From Aliiglaciecola sp. LCG003 (GTDB taxonomy: Bacteria; Pseudomonadota; Gammaproteobacteria; Enterobacterales; Alteromonadaceae): DNA of 64,000 nt. The stretch's first letter is position 1. Each line of letters starts with the position of its first letter. Both the position numbers and the translations under genes were made by a program. Positions 9,298-19,222 of this stretch are shown piece by piece. The DNA lies in assembly GCF_030316135.1 (NCBI RefSeq), contig NZ_CP128185.1, positions 806,001-870,000 of the forward strand, read 5' to 3'. A model generated the notes under the pieces. That model did not search any database and was not told the origin of the DNA. It worked only from the letters and a program-made list of their open reading frames with translations.

Positions 9298-10991
9298 TAG
9301 CCCTTTTAGTCTTACTGCTTTGCGTGCTCCCGGCATTTAGTACCCCCCTTGATGAGCTAATGGGTGGGGAATCATCTCTACCAAAACAGCCTCTACAAAT
9401 GGCCGAATTGGTGCCTGACCATGCTAACTCTGATTTACTTGCGGTAAGACAGGGAAAAGTAACACTGGTGATGCAAAAGCATACCGCTAGATTACGCCCA
9501 ATAAATTCGAGAAAGTTAGACTCCAGTGGACGTGAAGTTCTGCCTGATATGGTTATCAACTGGGCACAAAGTGAATTGGGCGAAATTATCCCTGATAAAC
9601 GGCACCTTATCTTGTCTGACAACCCTTATTGGGACTATTTCGTCGGTGTCGGTATGTTGTGGCCTGCACAGCAAAAAAATGGTGTTCGCAGAGTTTCCAT
9701 GCCCTTTGCTCTTGTCGAAAAAAACGAGAATTGTGTACACAATGGTGTTGTGGTGTTTGACATCGATGCAGCTAACAAAGCGCAGCACTTTTATTATCAA
9801 ATAAGCAGTGAAACCTGCGCCTATTTTAAAGCCGATTTTTGGGGAATAGGCGCGACTATTCAAACCCCTGAGGTAGAGCTCGATAGTAAGCAGATCATAG
9901 CGTCATATCATCATGCTAAGCAGCAACGTTTATTCACCCGTCCACTTCGCGCATTGACCGACAAAAACCCGAAGTTGGATGTGGAAAACTTCGGTTTGCC
10001 TAAGGCCGTCGCTGCTACAGATATGAGCGTATTCGGCTTGGTAATCGACGATGTCCATTATGTTTCAGATTGTCAGACACGAGCGGGTCTTTACCCTTTT
10101 TGCGAGCAAATGGTATTACCGTCTTATTCCACGGCAAAGACACTGTTCGCCGGAGTGGCCATGCTATACCTAGAAAAGCAATATGGTGATCTATTCGAAC
10201 AGCCGATTAATAAATGGGTAGCACAGTGCCAAGGAAGTAACTGGGAAGGGGTAACCTTTGCTCATTTGCTTGATATGAGTTCTGGTAATTTCGACTCTGC
10301 AGGTTATGCAGTGGATGAGGCATCGAAACAGAAATTGGCATTTTTCACCGCCAAGAGCAACCAGCAAAGATTGGATTTTGCCTGCAATCACTATTCACGT
10401 AAAAAACCGCCCGGTAGTACCTTTGTGTATCACACCTCGGAAACCTACTTATTGGGTGCAGGCTTGAATGCTTATATAAAGGAAAAGCTCGGTAAAGATG
10501 CGGATATATTTAATGACGTATTACATAAACAAATTTTTCAACCCTTGGGCCTAAGCCAGATAACCGCCGTCACCCGCAGAACCCAGGACAGCACTCAGCA
10601 ACCCTACAGTGGTTATGGATTGTTTTTCAGCCGCGATGACTTGGTAAGACTCATTCGTTTCATTGGGCTACAAGCCAATGCGTCCCAGCAATCTAGCTTA
10701 TTATCCTCAGTTCATCTGCAAGCAGGGTTACAACAAAACCCTGAGAATAGAGGCCTGACGACTGACTATGCCCATATTCGATATCAACACAGTTTTTGGG
10801 CTAAAAAATTCGATAAAAGGTCGGGGTGCAAAATACCATCTTGGGTGCCGTTCATGTCGGGCTTTGGAGGTATCACCTTGGCACTATTGGCCCATGGCAA
10901 TAGTTATTACTATGTAAGTGACAGCCATCAATATGATTGGTCTGAAGCCGTGCCTGAGCTTAATAAACTAAACTTAATTTGTGATAATTAG
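9288..10991 (+). CDS. Secreted serine hydrolase, beta-lactamase/transpeptidase-like fold (paralogue 1)
   Basis: Begins with GTG at 9288, overlapping the sulfotransferase end by 10 bases, with GGCGGG upstream (translational coupling). Residues 1-19 form a signal peptide. An N-terminal region (about 60-200, with PFALVEKNENCVHNGVVVF) precedes a beta-lactamase-like domain with S281-x-x-K284 (SYSTAK) and a Tyr-x-Ser motif in FVYHTSETYLLG. A third motif of the KTG type is not obvious; MSGFGGI near the C-terminus may occupy its place. The family includes class C beta-lactamases, DD-peptidases, esterases and 6-aminohexanoate-dimer hydrolase (NylB). Given the neighbouring GABA aminotransferase and amidase, hydrolysis of an amide- or ester-linked conjugate in the periplasm is a reasonable inference. 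A diverged paralogue lies at 12397. Confidence 0.85.
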   Translation: MQIIALLVLLLCVLPAFSTPLDELMGGESSLPKQPLQMAELVPDHANSDLLAVRQGKVTLVMQKHTARLRPINSRKLDSSGREVLPDMVINWAQSELGEIIPDKRHLILSDNPYWDYFVGVGMLWPAQQKNGVRRVSMPFALVEKNENCVHNGVVVFDIDAANKAQHFYYQISSETCAYFKADFWGIGATIQTPEVELDSKQIIASYHHAKQQRLFTRPLRALTDKNPKLDVENFGLPKAVAATDMSVFGLVIDDVHYVSDCQTRAGLYPFCEQMVLPSYSTAKTLFAGVAMLYLEKQYGDLFEQPINKWVAQCQGSNWEGVTFAHLLDMSSGNFDSAGYAVDEASKQKLAFFTAKSNQQRLDFACNHYSRKKPPGSTFVYHTSETYLLGAGLNAYIKEKLGKDADIFNDVLHKQIFQPLGLSQITAVTRRTQDSTQQPYSGYGLFFSRDDLVRLIRFIGLQANASQQSSLLSSVHLQAGLQQNPENRGLTTDYAHIRYQHSFWAKKFDKRSGCKIPSWVPFMSGFGGITLALLAHGNSYYYVSDSHQYDWSEAVPELNKLNLICDN

Positions 10992-11030
10992 GTGTCTGCA
11001 CCTGTGTCGCCAACTGCTATGGAGAAGTAA

Positions 11031-12215
11031 ATGACTAGCGAAAAAAGCGGCCACCATGCTCAATTAACCAAATGGAAAGTCTCTGCCAATGGAGTATTCG
11101 CCCGTATTTTTTTGGCCTTCTTAACTACCGCAGGGATTTTTTACATCAATATTATGCCTGCTTTGGTCAGTGGCTTAAAACAAGGTTTGAACTTTACCAA
11201 TCAGCAAGCCGGATTTGTCAGTTCAGCAAATTTGTATGGCGCTGCCGCTGGGGCACTTCTAGCGGTTTTTCTCGTTAAACACATTAACTGGAAAAAATGG
11301 GCTTATGTATTACTCATAGCGATTCTGGCCCTTGATTTTGCCAGTATTTTTATCAGCTCGTCGAATCTGATGATCTCAGTCAGATGTGTGCATGGATTGG
11401 TTGGCGGACTGCTGGTTGGCATTGGCTTCGCGGTGATTTCCCGTACCCAAGATGCGGATAAAACCTTCGGGTATTTGTTACTGATTCAATGGGGACTCGG
11501 TGGTTTAGGCATCATGTATCTACCGGCAATGGTGCCTGAGTTCGGCACCTCTGCACTGTTTGTGGCGCTGATGAGCTTCACCTTTGTTTCGCTATTGATG
11601 TTACCCTTTTTACCTGAGTATCCCGTGGCGGCGGTGGACCCTTTGGCATTGGTAAAAACCTCGGTTAGGCGCAAACCTTTGATACTCAATTTAACCGCAA
11701 TATTCTTGTTTCAGGCTGCCAATATGGGCTTGTTTGCCTATGTAATTGGTTTGGGCAGAGCGCAAGGATTGACGATGGAATTTATGAGTCCCGCATTGGC
11801 AAGTGCTAGTTGGGTAGCGTTATTTGGTTCTTTACTGGTGATCCTCATAGGCACAAAGTACGGTCGCGCGATTCCACTGATAGTAGCTATTCTATTAACC
11901 GCGTTGTGTAGTTGGGCGCTGATATATAGTGAAATTGCCAGCGTATACTTGCTAGCGAATGTGATTATCGGCATTACCTGGGCTTTCGTCTTGCCCTATA
12001 TGTTTGGTATCTGTTCTGAGCTTGATAAAGCTGGGCAATTGGCTGCGTTAGGCGGGTTTGCTTCAAAAATGGGCTTAGCCTCTGGCCCCATGGTGGCTGC
12101 ATTTATGTTAACCGAGGATGATTATCAACTAGTCATCTACGCCGCTGCTGGTGTGCTGATTGTCGCCGCTGCAATGGTATATATGCCTGCTAGGCTGTTA
12201 GATAAGTCCAAGTAA
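11031..12215 (+). CDS. MFS transporter
   Basis: Inner-membrane permease of the major facilitator superfamily, 394 residues with about 12 hydrophobic segments, short for the superfamily but within range. The loop after TM2 carries KHINWKKW rather than the canonical GxLaDrxGrk motif, so family assignment beyond MFS is uncertain. The start ATG at 11031 has GGAG eleven bases upstream and follows the serine hydrolase by 39 bases, so the two are co-transcribed. It sits between two secreted hydrolases and downstream of a TBDR. It probably imports the small product released in the periplasm (inference). Direction and substrate are not determined. Confidence 0.85.
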   Translation: MTSEKSGHHAQLTKWKVSANGVFARIFLAFLTTAGIFYINIMPALVSGLKQGLNFTNQQAGFVSSANLYGAAAGALLAVFLVKHINWKKWAYVLLIAILALDFASIFISSSNLMISVRCVHGLVGGLLVGIGFAVISRTQDADKTFGYLLLIQWGLGGLGIMYLPAMVPEFGTSALFVALMSFTFVSLLMLPFLPEYPVAAVDPLALVKTSVRRKPLILNLTAIFLFQAANMGLFAYVIGLGRAQGLTMEFMSPALASASWVALFGSLLVILIGTKYGRAIPLIVAILLTALCSWALIYSEIASVYLLANVIIGITWAFVLPYMFGICSELDKAGQLAALGGFASKMGLASGPMVAAFMLTEDDYQLVIYAAAGVLIVAAAMVYMPARLLDKSK

Positions 12216-12231
12216 TGCAGGGCTTTTATGG

Positions 12232-12298
12232 CTGGACCAAAGCAGGTCAAACAACTGGTTCTATGTTCTGATGGTTAAATTACCTATGCTGGATTGAG
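12232..12298 (+). promoter_or_regulatory. Candidate MocR operator upstream of the second serine hydrolase
   Basis: CTGG boxes start at 12232 (CTGGACCAAA), 12255 (CTGGTTCTAT) and 12289 (CTGGATTGAG), spaced 23 and 34 bp, identical to the spacing upstream of the TBDR at 5067/5090/5124. An imperfect CTGATGG lies at 12268. The precise repetition of geometry in two separate leaders argues against chance. The binding protein is inferred to be the MocR regulator at 2279-4108. Confidence 0.65.
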
Positions 12299-12396
12299 TG
12301 GATTTGTAGCAAGATTTAGCGCTTAAATCATAGGATGTGTTGGGCTGATGAATCTGTAAATCCTGTCAGCAACGATAATCGCACAGGTACATACTT

Positions 12397-14565
12397 ATGA
12401 TTAGCACAAAACAGTTCATACTACTTCTGGGGATACTCCTCAGTTGCCAAAGTAGCGCCGATATAATCTTCAATGATGACTTTCAAGACGGTAACTTCAG
12501 CGGATGGGTCATCAGTGGCTCAGGGAGTGCCGCCTATGCAAATAATTATGCCGGCAATTACTCTTTAAGACTGCGCAATAATAAAGCCGCCACACATACC
12601 TTTTCCACTGCCAATTTTACTGCAGTTTCAATCACTACCAGTATTGCTGCAGCATCCCTTGAGTCTGTGGAACAATGCGTTGCACAAGTTTCAGTTGACG
12701 GTGGTAGTAACTGGACAGCCATCAATACTGTGGTAAACGGCCAAGACGACGGAGTCACTTTGTACACTAACTCCGCGTCGCCAACGGGCATAGATAACAA
12801 CAGTCAAGTGGCTGTTCGTTTAAAAGCCCAAGGCAATAATAATTCTGATTACTGTTATTTCGATGACATTGAAGTTAGCGGCACCTCGAGCGCCACACCG
12901 CCTTCGTGTGATTACGATTGTTTGTCAGGTTCAGGCACGGTGTCGCGCTCTGAACTGAGTTATAGCACTTTGCAAAGCGCCGCAACGGGGACGTTAGTTG
13001 ACATGTCGGCTTTTACCTTACCGAGTAACGCAGCTAATCCGACTAATAACTTCCAGGGAAACCTGAATTTTACAGCGGTTGTGCGAGGCTGGGGGAGTGT
13101 TAAGGATAGTTACAATTATGCGGCTATTACTGATATCAAGAAGCTACCTGATTTTAGTTATGAGTTTGTTCAGCACGGCAGCCATCTAATTCCAGTCGAT
13201 CGAGGTTTGCAGATCACCAGTCATTACTTGTGGCAGCTTATTCTTGAACCCGGTCGCGTTTGGGACGAAAGTGCTGACAATGGTTACAGCCGAGCCAGTA
13301 TTCCTTTTGCCCTGCAAGAGTATGGTGCTAATTGCACCCACAATGGGGTATTAACTTTCCTGTTTAAATCAGACGGCTCTATGTCCAAAGTAGCCTACGA
13401 AATCGCCTCTGAAACCTGTGAATATTATCAGTTCAATTCGTGGGGTAGGTTAGATGCTAGTTATACACCCGCAGCGGTGACAAACGCAGGGCAAATCAAA
13501 AGCGACTATGAACAGGAAGTGTCTAATCGGATGTTGATTAAACCTCTTTCCGCTTTGGCAACCGATTACCCTAGCGCAGGCCTTAGCATAGCGACCCTTG
13601 GTAGTGAACAAACTGCGGCCAATCGATCGGCTTTTGGTGTTGCCTATAATGGAGTGAACTATGTGGCTGATTGTGACACCAGACAAGGTGTCTATCCCTA
13701 TTGCGAAGTGATGAGTTTGCCTTCCTATTCAGTGGCTAAGTCGACCTTTGGCGCTTATGGCCTGATGGCGCTGGAACAGCTATATAGCGGAGCGAAAAAC
13801 GCCAGTGTTGCCAGCTATGCGACAGGCTGCTCCAGTTCGCAGTGGACAGATGTTAGTTTGGAAAATGCGCTGGATATGGCAACGGGCAATTATACTTCTG
13901 CTGGTTTTGAAGTAGATGAAGCTTCTAGCGCTATGGCCAACGGCTTTTTTCTGGATTACACCGACAGTGGCAAGACATCTTTCAGTTGTAGTTACACACG
14001 ACAAGCTACGCCCGGCACCAGTTGGGTATATCACAGTAGCGATACCTATTTGCTTGGCAAAGCGATGGACCAATACTTGGGACAAGACACCTACAACTGG
14101 TTGGTCGACTATTTGTATAAACCTTTGGGATTGAGTCCATCAACTTATACTACGGTTAGAACCTTTGATGCAGCCAGTCAGGCCATGGCAGGGTTTGGAT
14201 TGACCTATCACGTGGATGACCTGGTTAAATTAGGTGAACTGCTGAATAACGACAATGGCAACATCGGTGGTACTCAGAAGCTTAAAGTGTCCATGGTGGA
14301 TGAAGTACTGCAAAATACTAGCTATCACGGCTTGAATGCTGGCACTAACGTCGATTCCTATGACAACGGCTTCTGGATTTGGAAAGCCGACGCAGCGCTG
14401 GGATGTAGCGGCGATTTATACATCCCTTATATGTCCGGATTTGGTGGTATAGGTGTAGTATTACTGCCGAATAATATGCTGTATTATTTTGTCAGTGACA
14501 ACAACGAGCACAGCTTCGTAAATAGTGTTGCAGAGTTAGATAAGCTAGGGGATTTTTGTAACTAA
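12397..14565 (+). CDS. Secreted serine hydrolase with N-terminal beta-sandwich domain (paralogue 2)
   Basis: Signal peptide (about 1-20, ending QSSADI). Residues about 22-168 form a Thr/Ser/Asn-rich domain (FNDDFQDGNFSGWVISGSG ... CYFDDIEVSGT) resembling jelly-roll binding modules. A short Cys-containing linker follows, then a region homologous to the hydrolase at 9288. Shared signatures are IPFALxExxxNCxHNGVLTF, FGVAYNGVNYVADCDTRQGVYPYCE, S445-x-x-K448 (SYSVAK) and WVYHSSDTYLLG. At 722 residues it is longer than its paralogue mainly because of the extra module. Its own leader carries the MocR-type repeats, and a terminator follows it. It is presumably periplasmic or extracellular and acts on the same or a larger substrate (inference). 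Confidence 0.85.
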   Translation: MISTKQFILLLGILLSCQSSADIIFNDDFQDGNFSGWVISGSGSAAYANNYAGNYSLRLRNNKAATHTFSTANFTAVSITTSIAAASLESVEQCVAQVSVDGGSNWTAINTVVNGQDDGVTLYTNSASPTGIDNNSQVAVRLKAQGNNNSDYCYFDDIEVSGTSSATPPSCDYDCLSGSGTVSRSELSYSTLQSAATGTLVDMSAFTLPSNAANPTNNFQGNLNFTAVVRGWGSVKDSYNYAAITDIKKLPDFSYEFVQHGSHLIPVDRGLQITSHYLWQLILEPGRVWDESADNGYSRASIPFALQEYGANCTHNGVLTFLFKSDGSMSKVAYEIASETCEYYQFNSWGRLDASYTPAAVTNAGQIKSDYEQEVSNRMLIKPLSALATDYPSAGLSIATLGSEQTAANRSAFGVAYNGVNYVADCDTRQGVYPYCEVMSLPSYSVAKSTFGAYGLMALEQLYSGAKNASVASYATGCSSSQWTDVSLENALDMATGNYTSAGFEVDEASSAMANGFFLDYTDSGKTSFSCSYTRQATPGTSWVYHSSDTYLLGKAMDQYLGQDTYNWLVDYLYKPLGLSPSTYTTVRTFDAASQAMAGFGLTYHVDDLVKLGELLNNDNGNIGGTQKLKVSMVDEVLQNTSYHGLNAGTNVDSYDNGFWIWKADAALGCSGDLYIPYMSGFGGIGVVLLPNNMLYYFVSDNNEHSFVNSVAELDKLGDFCN

Positions 14566-14647
14566 CTAGACTCAATATACTGCCGTGTGCTGATTTGAAC
14601 ACAAGGTATGCGGCTGAAGTCTCCCATAGACATATTTAGTGTGAAAG

Positions 14648-14677
14648 CTGACGAAAATTTTCCGTCAGTTTTTTTTT
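14648..14677 (+). terminator. Intrinsic terminator closing the + strand catabolic island
   Basis: Stem CTGACG (14648-14653) pairs with CGTCAG (14663-14668), extended inside by an AAAA/TTTT tract, and is followed directly by nine T residues. It lies 80 bp after the stop of the second serine hydrolase. Confidence 0.85.
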
Positions 14678-14787
14678 GAGCTTCAAATTTGTAGCAAGTA
14701 GTCTTTTCAAAACTGTTCATTTTTCACAAATTAGGGTTATCTCCTACTTGTCTTTCTACAACAGCCAATCCAGGCGCGTTCATCAGC

Positions 14788-16473
14788 CTATAGCTTAAAT
14801 TTAGCCACGATTGCACCTAGTTCACTTGCTTTGCTGCGTAGGGTTTCAGAAGTTTGATTATTCTGCCGTGCAATTTCACTTAGTCCTGAAGTTTGCTCGG
14901 ATATTTCAACTATCCGTCGACCAATGTCGCTGCCTACTAAACACTGCTCTTCGGATGCGGTTGCAATCTGAGCGTTCATATCGGTGATGATGCCTACGGA
15001 ATTAGCTATATCGCTTAATGAATTTGATGTTTCAACTACACTTTTTTCAGCGGCATCACTGCTTTTCATACTCCGCTCCATGGCATCAACCGCAGAGCGC
15101 GAGCCGGTTTGTAGTTTGTGGATCATTTGCTGTATTTCTTCGGTGCTCCCTTGGGTTTTGCTAGCCAAGTTGCGTACTTCATCCGCAACTACCGCAAATC
15201 CTCTGCCTTGTTCACCGGCTCTTGCTGCTTCGATGGCTGCGTTAAGAGCCAGTAGGTTAGTTTGCCCAGCAATACTTTCAATCACTTGCAATATAGCGCT
15301 GATATTTTCAACGTCGGTGCCGACGTCTTCTACGACCTTGCTAGCCTTGCCTATTTCATTCATTAACACACCCATTTCGGTGCTACTTTTGTTGACTTTC
15401 TCTAAGGCCACATCGCCATAACTATTGGCTTTACGGGCAGCTTCAGCGGCATTTTCAGCATTATGAGACACTTCTTGCGCAGATGAAGACATTTGGGTTG
15501 ACGCCGATGCAACCAATTCAATGGCATCGCGTTGCTGTTCACTCACCTGATTAATACTATCGGCTTGGGTGACTAGCAAATCAGTAGCTTGGTTTACATC
15601 CTTCGCCACCGAGGTAACGCGCAGCATATCTTGTTGAAGTGACGTTAAAAACCGGTTTAAATTTTCAGCCAACATACCGGTTTCAAATTTATCTTGAACA
15701 GGGACTCTTTGGGTTAGATCGCCGTTACCTACGCCTAGTTTCTGTATTGATTCAGACACGGTATTTAACGGCGTCAAAATTGAAGCAACGATATATATAC
15801 TGGCCACTATCATCAGAGCTATTACGATTAACGAGATAATAATCGTAGTGGTCATAATGCTAGTGCGCACTTCTTTGATCTTATGCTCAAAAACCTGTAC
15901 TTCTTTATCGATACTATCAATGTATATTCCTGCACCTATCATCAAGTCCCAGTTGGGCAAATAAATCGCATAGGATAACTTGGGGGAGGCAATCTTTTCA
16001 TCTTGACGCGGAAGGTGATAGGTAACGAACTCATTGCCACTACCGAAGCCATTTTTTCGACCGGCGCTGACTAGGTCATTAATTAAAAATACATTGTTTA
16101 CGTCTTTAAATTCTTTGTAACTTTTACCGATCCCGGCATCGCCACTACCGCTAAATACACGAACTGAGTCACCATCATAACCAAAAATATAGCCATCTGA
16201 ACCAAATTCCATTCTCTGCATCAGTTTGACTGCATCTTCACGGCTGCCTCCTGATTCATATATGGGCCTGATAGTTTTATAGGCCATATCAACCACGTTT
16301 TTAAGTTCCCCTTTTTTTGCATCTTTGAGCAAGGTAGTAGCAGATTTAACTTCGGACTCCACCAGATTACCAATTTCTATGAAGGTGACTGACAACAGCG
16401 CAATAGCAGTGATTAAAATAGGTACGATAGTACCCAAGAAGAGTCTATGACGGATAGATAGTTTATTTAGCAT
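14788..16473 (-). CDS. Methyl-accepting chemotaxis protein with periplasmic Cache domain
   Basis: Inner-membrane chemoreceptor feeding the CheA/CheW pathway. TM1 is at about 12-32. The periplasmic part (about 35-195) matches the single-Cache_2 pattern ([20 protein letters not shown] and [19 protein letters not shown]), a type often sensing small organic acids. TM2 is at about 205-230, then HAMP, then a long signalling helix bundle with the conserved tip region [20 protein letters not shown]. Length 561 is normal. No C-terminal CheR pentapeptide is visible. The upstream region is only 115 bp before the end of an IS21 element, which may have altered the promoter. The ligand is unknown. Confidence 0.93.
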   Translation of the reverse strand: MLNKLSIRHRLFLGTIVPILITAIALLSVTFIEIGNLVESEVKSATTLLKDAKKGELKNVVDMAYKTIRPIYESGGSREDAVKLMQRMEFGSDGYIFGYDGDSVRVFSGSGDAGIGKSYKEFKDVNNVFLINDLVSAGRKNGFGSGNEFVTYHLPRQDEKIASPKLSYAIYLPNWDLMIGAGIYIDSIDKEVQVFEHKIKEVRTSIMTTTIIISLIVIALMIVASIYIVASILTPLNTVSESIQKLGVGNGDLTQRVPVQDKFETGMLAENLNRFLTSLQQDMLRVTSVAKDVNQATDLLVTQADSINQVSEQQRDAIELVASASTQMSSSAQEVSHNAENAAEAARKANSYGDVALEKVNKSSTEMGVLMNEIGKASKVVEDVGTDVENISAILQVIESIAGQTNLLALNAAIEAARAGEQGRGFAVVADEVRNLASKTQGSTEEIQQMIHKLQTGSRSAVDAMERSMKSSDAAEKSVVETSNSLSDIANSVGIITDMNAQIATASEEQCLVGSDIGRRIVEISEQTSGLSEIARQNNQTSETLRSKASELGAIVAKFKL

Positions 16474-16678
16474 ATATTTTTTGTACCCTTAGAGTGGTAT
16501 CTACAATGTTATCGGCCGAATTTGATTTGTCTGGAATTGGCTGAAGTTATTGTTTAATAGCGTTTTTAACTGATAGTCAAGGATAGACTGTTAATTTGTA
16601 CTTAAAACTGATCCACGATTTGCATCTAAAACTGATCCACCCAAGTAGTCTTATATGACCATAATCATGTTTTAGTTT

Positions 16679-17434
16679 CTAGCGCTTTTTCTCCTTTGAT
16701 TTTTTAGTCGATTCTTTAAATCTGTAGCTGTCATTCCCCGTTTCGATGATGTGGCAATGATGGGTTAACCTGTCTAGCAAGGCTGTTGTCAGTTTTGCAT
16801 CACCAAACACGTTTGACCATTCAGTGAAGTTCAGATTGGTGGTGATAAGTACGCTGGTTGTTTCGTAGAGTTTACTTAATAAGTGAAACAGTAAGGTGCC
16901 GCCTGCTTGACTAAAGGGCACGTAGCCTAATTCATCCAACACGACTAGATCACAATTCGCTAAACGATTTGCCATGCGGCCAACATGGCCCGCTTGTTTC
17001 TCTAACTCAAGCGTATTGACCAGTTCAATTGTGGATAAAAAGCGTACGCGATATTGATGGTGCTGAATGGCTTGCACTCCAAGTGCTGTCGCCAAATGGG
17101 TTTTTCCTGTGCCAGGGCCACCAACGAACACCGCATTTTGACAATCTTCAATGAACTCGCAACGATGTAAACCTCTGATGAGGTATTCATCGACTTCACT
17201 TTCGCTGAAGTCGAAGCCATAAATATCTCGGTAAACAGGGAATCTGGCCGTCTTCATTTGGTAGGCGATGCTACGCACTTCTCTATCGGCCACCTCGGCT
17301 TTTACGAGGGTATCGAGTATGGGTAAGGCTTGTTTATAGGCGGGTGAATCTTGCGAGGTTAACTCGGCAACACTGCTTGCCATGCCGTGTAGTTTAAGTA
17401 TTTTAAGAGTGTGTAATAAGGCTTCAGTGTGCAT
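16679..17434 (-). CDS. istB: IS21 helper ATPase IstB
   Basis: AAA+ ATPase related to DnaC that assists the IstA transposase in target selection. The Walker A motif is [13 protein letters not shown] (about residues 103-115) and the Walker B region is [14 protein letters not shown] (about 163-176). Length 251 is normal for IstB. It overlaps the 3' end of istA by 11 bases, the usual coupled arrangement. It lies inside the IS bounded at 16589 and 19045 and looks intact. Confidence 0.95.
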   Translation of the reverse strand: MHTEALLHTLKILKLHGMASSVAELTSQDSPAYKQALPILDTLVKAEVADREVRSIAYQMKTARFPVYRDIYGFDFSESEVDEYLIRGLHRCEFIEDCQNAVFVGGPGTGKTHLATALGVQAIQHHQYRVRFLSTIELVNTLELEKQAGHVGRMANRLANCDLVVLDELGYVPFSQAGGTLLFHLLSKLYETTSVLITTNLNFTEWSNVFGDAKLTTALLDRLTHHCHIIETGNDSYRFKESTKKSKEKKR

Positions 17435-18941
17435 GACGTTTTCCTCTTAATGTGTCGTAGCGTGATGTGTCGCTGGTCGGTTCGGTGACTAATTGCAGGC
17501 CGTTAATAATGGGGACTGGCGCAGGGGCTGAAGGGGCAAGTAGCCGACTCAGGCAATTCATAACATGTTGTTTGGAAGGACATCCCACATCTAAGGCCAT
17601 TTCAACCGCCTTCACGACATCGGCTTCATCGTGATGTAATATCAGCGATAACACCTCAACCATCTCCTTATCTCCACGCTCACGTTGCAATAGAATGGAT
17701 TGCAGGTGTTTAAAGCTATCGGGCATGGTGTTGAACGGTGCGCCATTGCGAAGTGCGCCCGGTTTACGCTGCGCGACAAGCAAGTAGTGTTGCCAGTCAT
17801 ACACGACTTTCCCCGGTATATCATGGCTGCTCATGAACACGCGGTTGTGCTCCGCTATTTTCTGGCCCTGCGCAATGAAGGCAAGTCGGCCTGGATAAAC
17901 TTGCAGGCTGATACGCCGGTTAGCGAAGCTAGCGGGCACAGAGTATTTATTGCGGTCGAAGTTGACTAAGCAGGTGGAAGATACCTTTTTCGTGTGCTCA
18001 ATGAAGCCATCAAAGGGGGCATTCACCTTCATCAGCTGCCGCTGCTCCTGATACCACACATCCTCAATGGTGCTATCTCTAAACTGCGGGTGCTTGCGTG
18101 TTTGCCAGTCTTTTATACACGCATTCTCCAGCCAATCATTGAGTTCGGTGAGTGAGCTAACACGCGGCAGGCGTTGCCAGATAACCGAGCGGGCATCACG
18201 TACATTTTTCTCTACCTGGCCTTTTTCCCAACCCGCCGCCGGATTGCAGAAGTCAGCTTCAAACAGATAATGACTGACCATAGTCAGGAAGCGGCGATTA
18301 ACAATGCGCTCTTTCCCCCTTTGCACCTTATCAACCGCTGTTTTCATGTTGTCGTAAATACCACGCTCGGGCACGCCATTGAACACCCTAAACGCATGAT
18401 TATGGGCATCAAACAGCATTTCATGGCTTTGGGTAAGATAGGCTCGCAGGATAAAGGCTCGGCTGTGACTGAGTTTGAAATGAGCGACTTGCAGCTTGGT
18501 TTTACGGCCATCGATGAAGGCATAGTTTTCACCCCAATCGAATTGAAAGGCTTCACCTGCGGCAAACTCTAATGGCACGTAAACCTGATTAGATGCAGCT
18601 AGTCGCTGCTCTTCACGCCACTTGCGTGCAAACGCAGCAACCCTGTCATATGAGCCTGAATAGCCAAGCGGCAATAAGTCCTCATAAAGGTTTTTAACGG
18701 TTTTGCGCTCTTTCCTGCGCCGCCTGGCTTCACGTTTAAGCCAGCTAATAAGCAGTTCTTCGAACTCGTCGACTTTGCCCAAGGTCTGCCGCTTAGTGTA
18801 AACAGGCTCAGCAATGTCCTTTTTGAGATAACGACGTACTGTATTGCGAGACAATCCAGTGCGTTTAGTAATTTCTCGTTGGGACAGCCCATCACGAAAA
18901 TACCATCGACGCATAACACTTAATAATGACACATCTATCAC
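17424..18941 (-). CDS. istA: IS21-family transposase IstA
   Basis: DDE transposase that cuts and joins the IS ends. An N-terminal helix-turn-helix ([22 protein letters not shown], about residues 17-38) is followed by the rve-type catalytic core: first Asp in FQFDWGE (about 134), second in [12 protein letters not shown] (about 198), and Glu in [13 protein letters not shown] (about 240). Length 505 is ordinary. It begins with GTG at 18941 behind a GGAG-rich leader. No frameshift is seen, so the element may be mobile. Confidence 0.95.
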   Translation of the reverse strand: MIDVSLLSVMRRWYFRDGLSQREITKRTGLSRNTVRRYLKKDIAEPVYTKRQTLGKVDEFEELLISWLKREARRRRKERKTVKNLYEDLLPLGYSGSYDRVAAFARKWREEQRLAASNQVYVPLEFAAGEAFQFDWGENYAFIDGRKTKLQVAHFKLSHSRAFILRAYLTQSHEMLFDAHNHAFRVFNGVPERGIYDNMKTAVDKVQRGKERIVNRRFLTMVSHYLFEADFCNPAAGWEKGQVEKNVRDARSVIWQRLPRVSSLTELNDWLENACIKDWQTRKHPQFRDSTIEDVWYQEQRQLMKVNAPFDGFIEHTKKVSSTCLVNFDRNKYSVPASFANRRISLQVYPGRLAFIAQGQKIAEHNRVFMSSHDIPGKVVYDWQHYLLVAQRKPGALRNGAPFNTMPDSFKHLQSILLQRERGDKEMVEVLSLILHHDEADVVKAVEMALDVGCPSKQHVMNCLSRLLAPSAPAPVPIINGLQLVTEPTSDTSRYDTLRGKRHAH

Positions 18942-19222
18942 TCCACATTCTCCTGCTTAGAGGCGGCAGGAGGTATTAAATATGTGGATCAGTTTTAGAT
19001 GCAAATTAGGGGGTAAAGTGGATCAATTTTGGATGCAAATTAACAAATTTATTAACATCTTCACCATAACTTTTAATGTAACCGGTTTCAATTTATTTTT
19101 GATAAATAGTTAATCCGAATATTATAGGTCATATATAGTAGTAAAAATCAGATTTTATCGGTTGAAGAATTTAGTAACCGGTTTCTTTTCTTAGATTATT
19201 GTGAGTCTTAAAATTGAGCGGG

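Larger units (their letters stand above)
16589..19045. mobile_element. IS21-family insertion sequence, complete
   Basis: Encloses istB and istA on the minus strand. The ends are TGTTAATTTG at 16589 and its complement CAAATTAACA ending at 19045, giving the TG...CA termini of IS21 elements. Each end carries two copies of a sub-terminal repeat with core ACTGATCCAC or GTGGATCA: left about 16597-16616 and 16621-16639, right about 18984-19007 and 19018-19042. Multiple internal repeats are also typical of IS21. Total length is 2457 bp. No matching target-site duplication is visible (left flank GGATAGAC, right flank AATTTATT). Both genes are intact, so the copy may be active. Confidence 0.9.

Noticed and set aside
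14984-15421. 145-codon frame opposite the chemoreceptor gene
   Set aside because: Antisense shadow of the repetitive Ala/Ser-rich signalling helix; no independent support.
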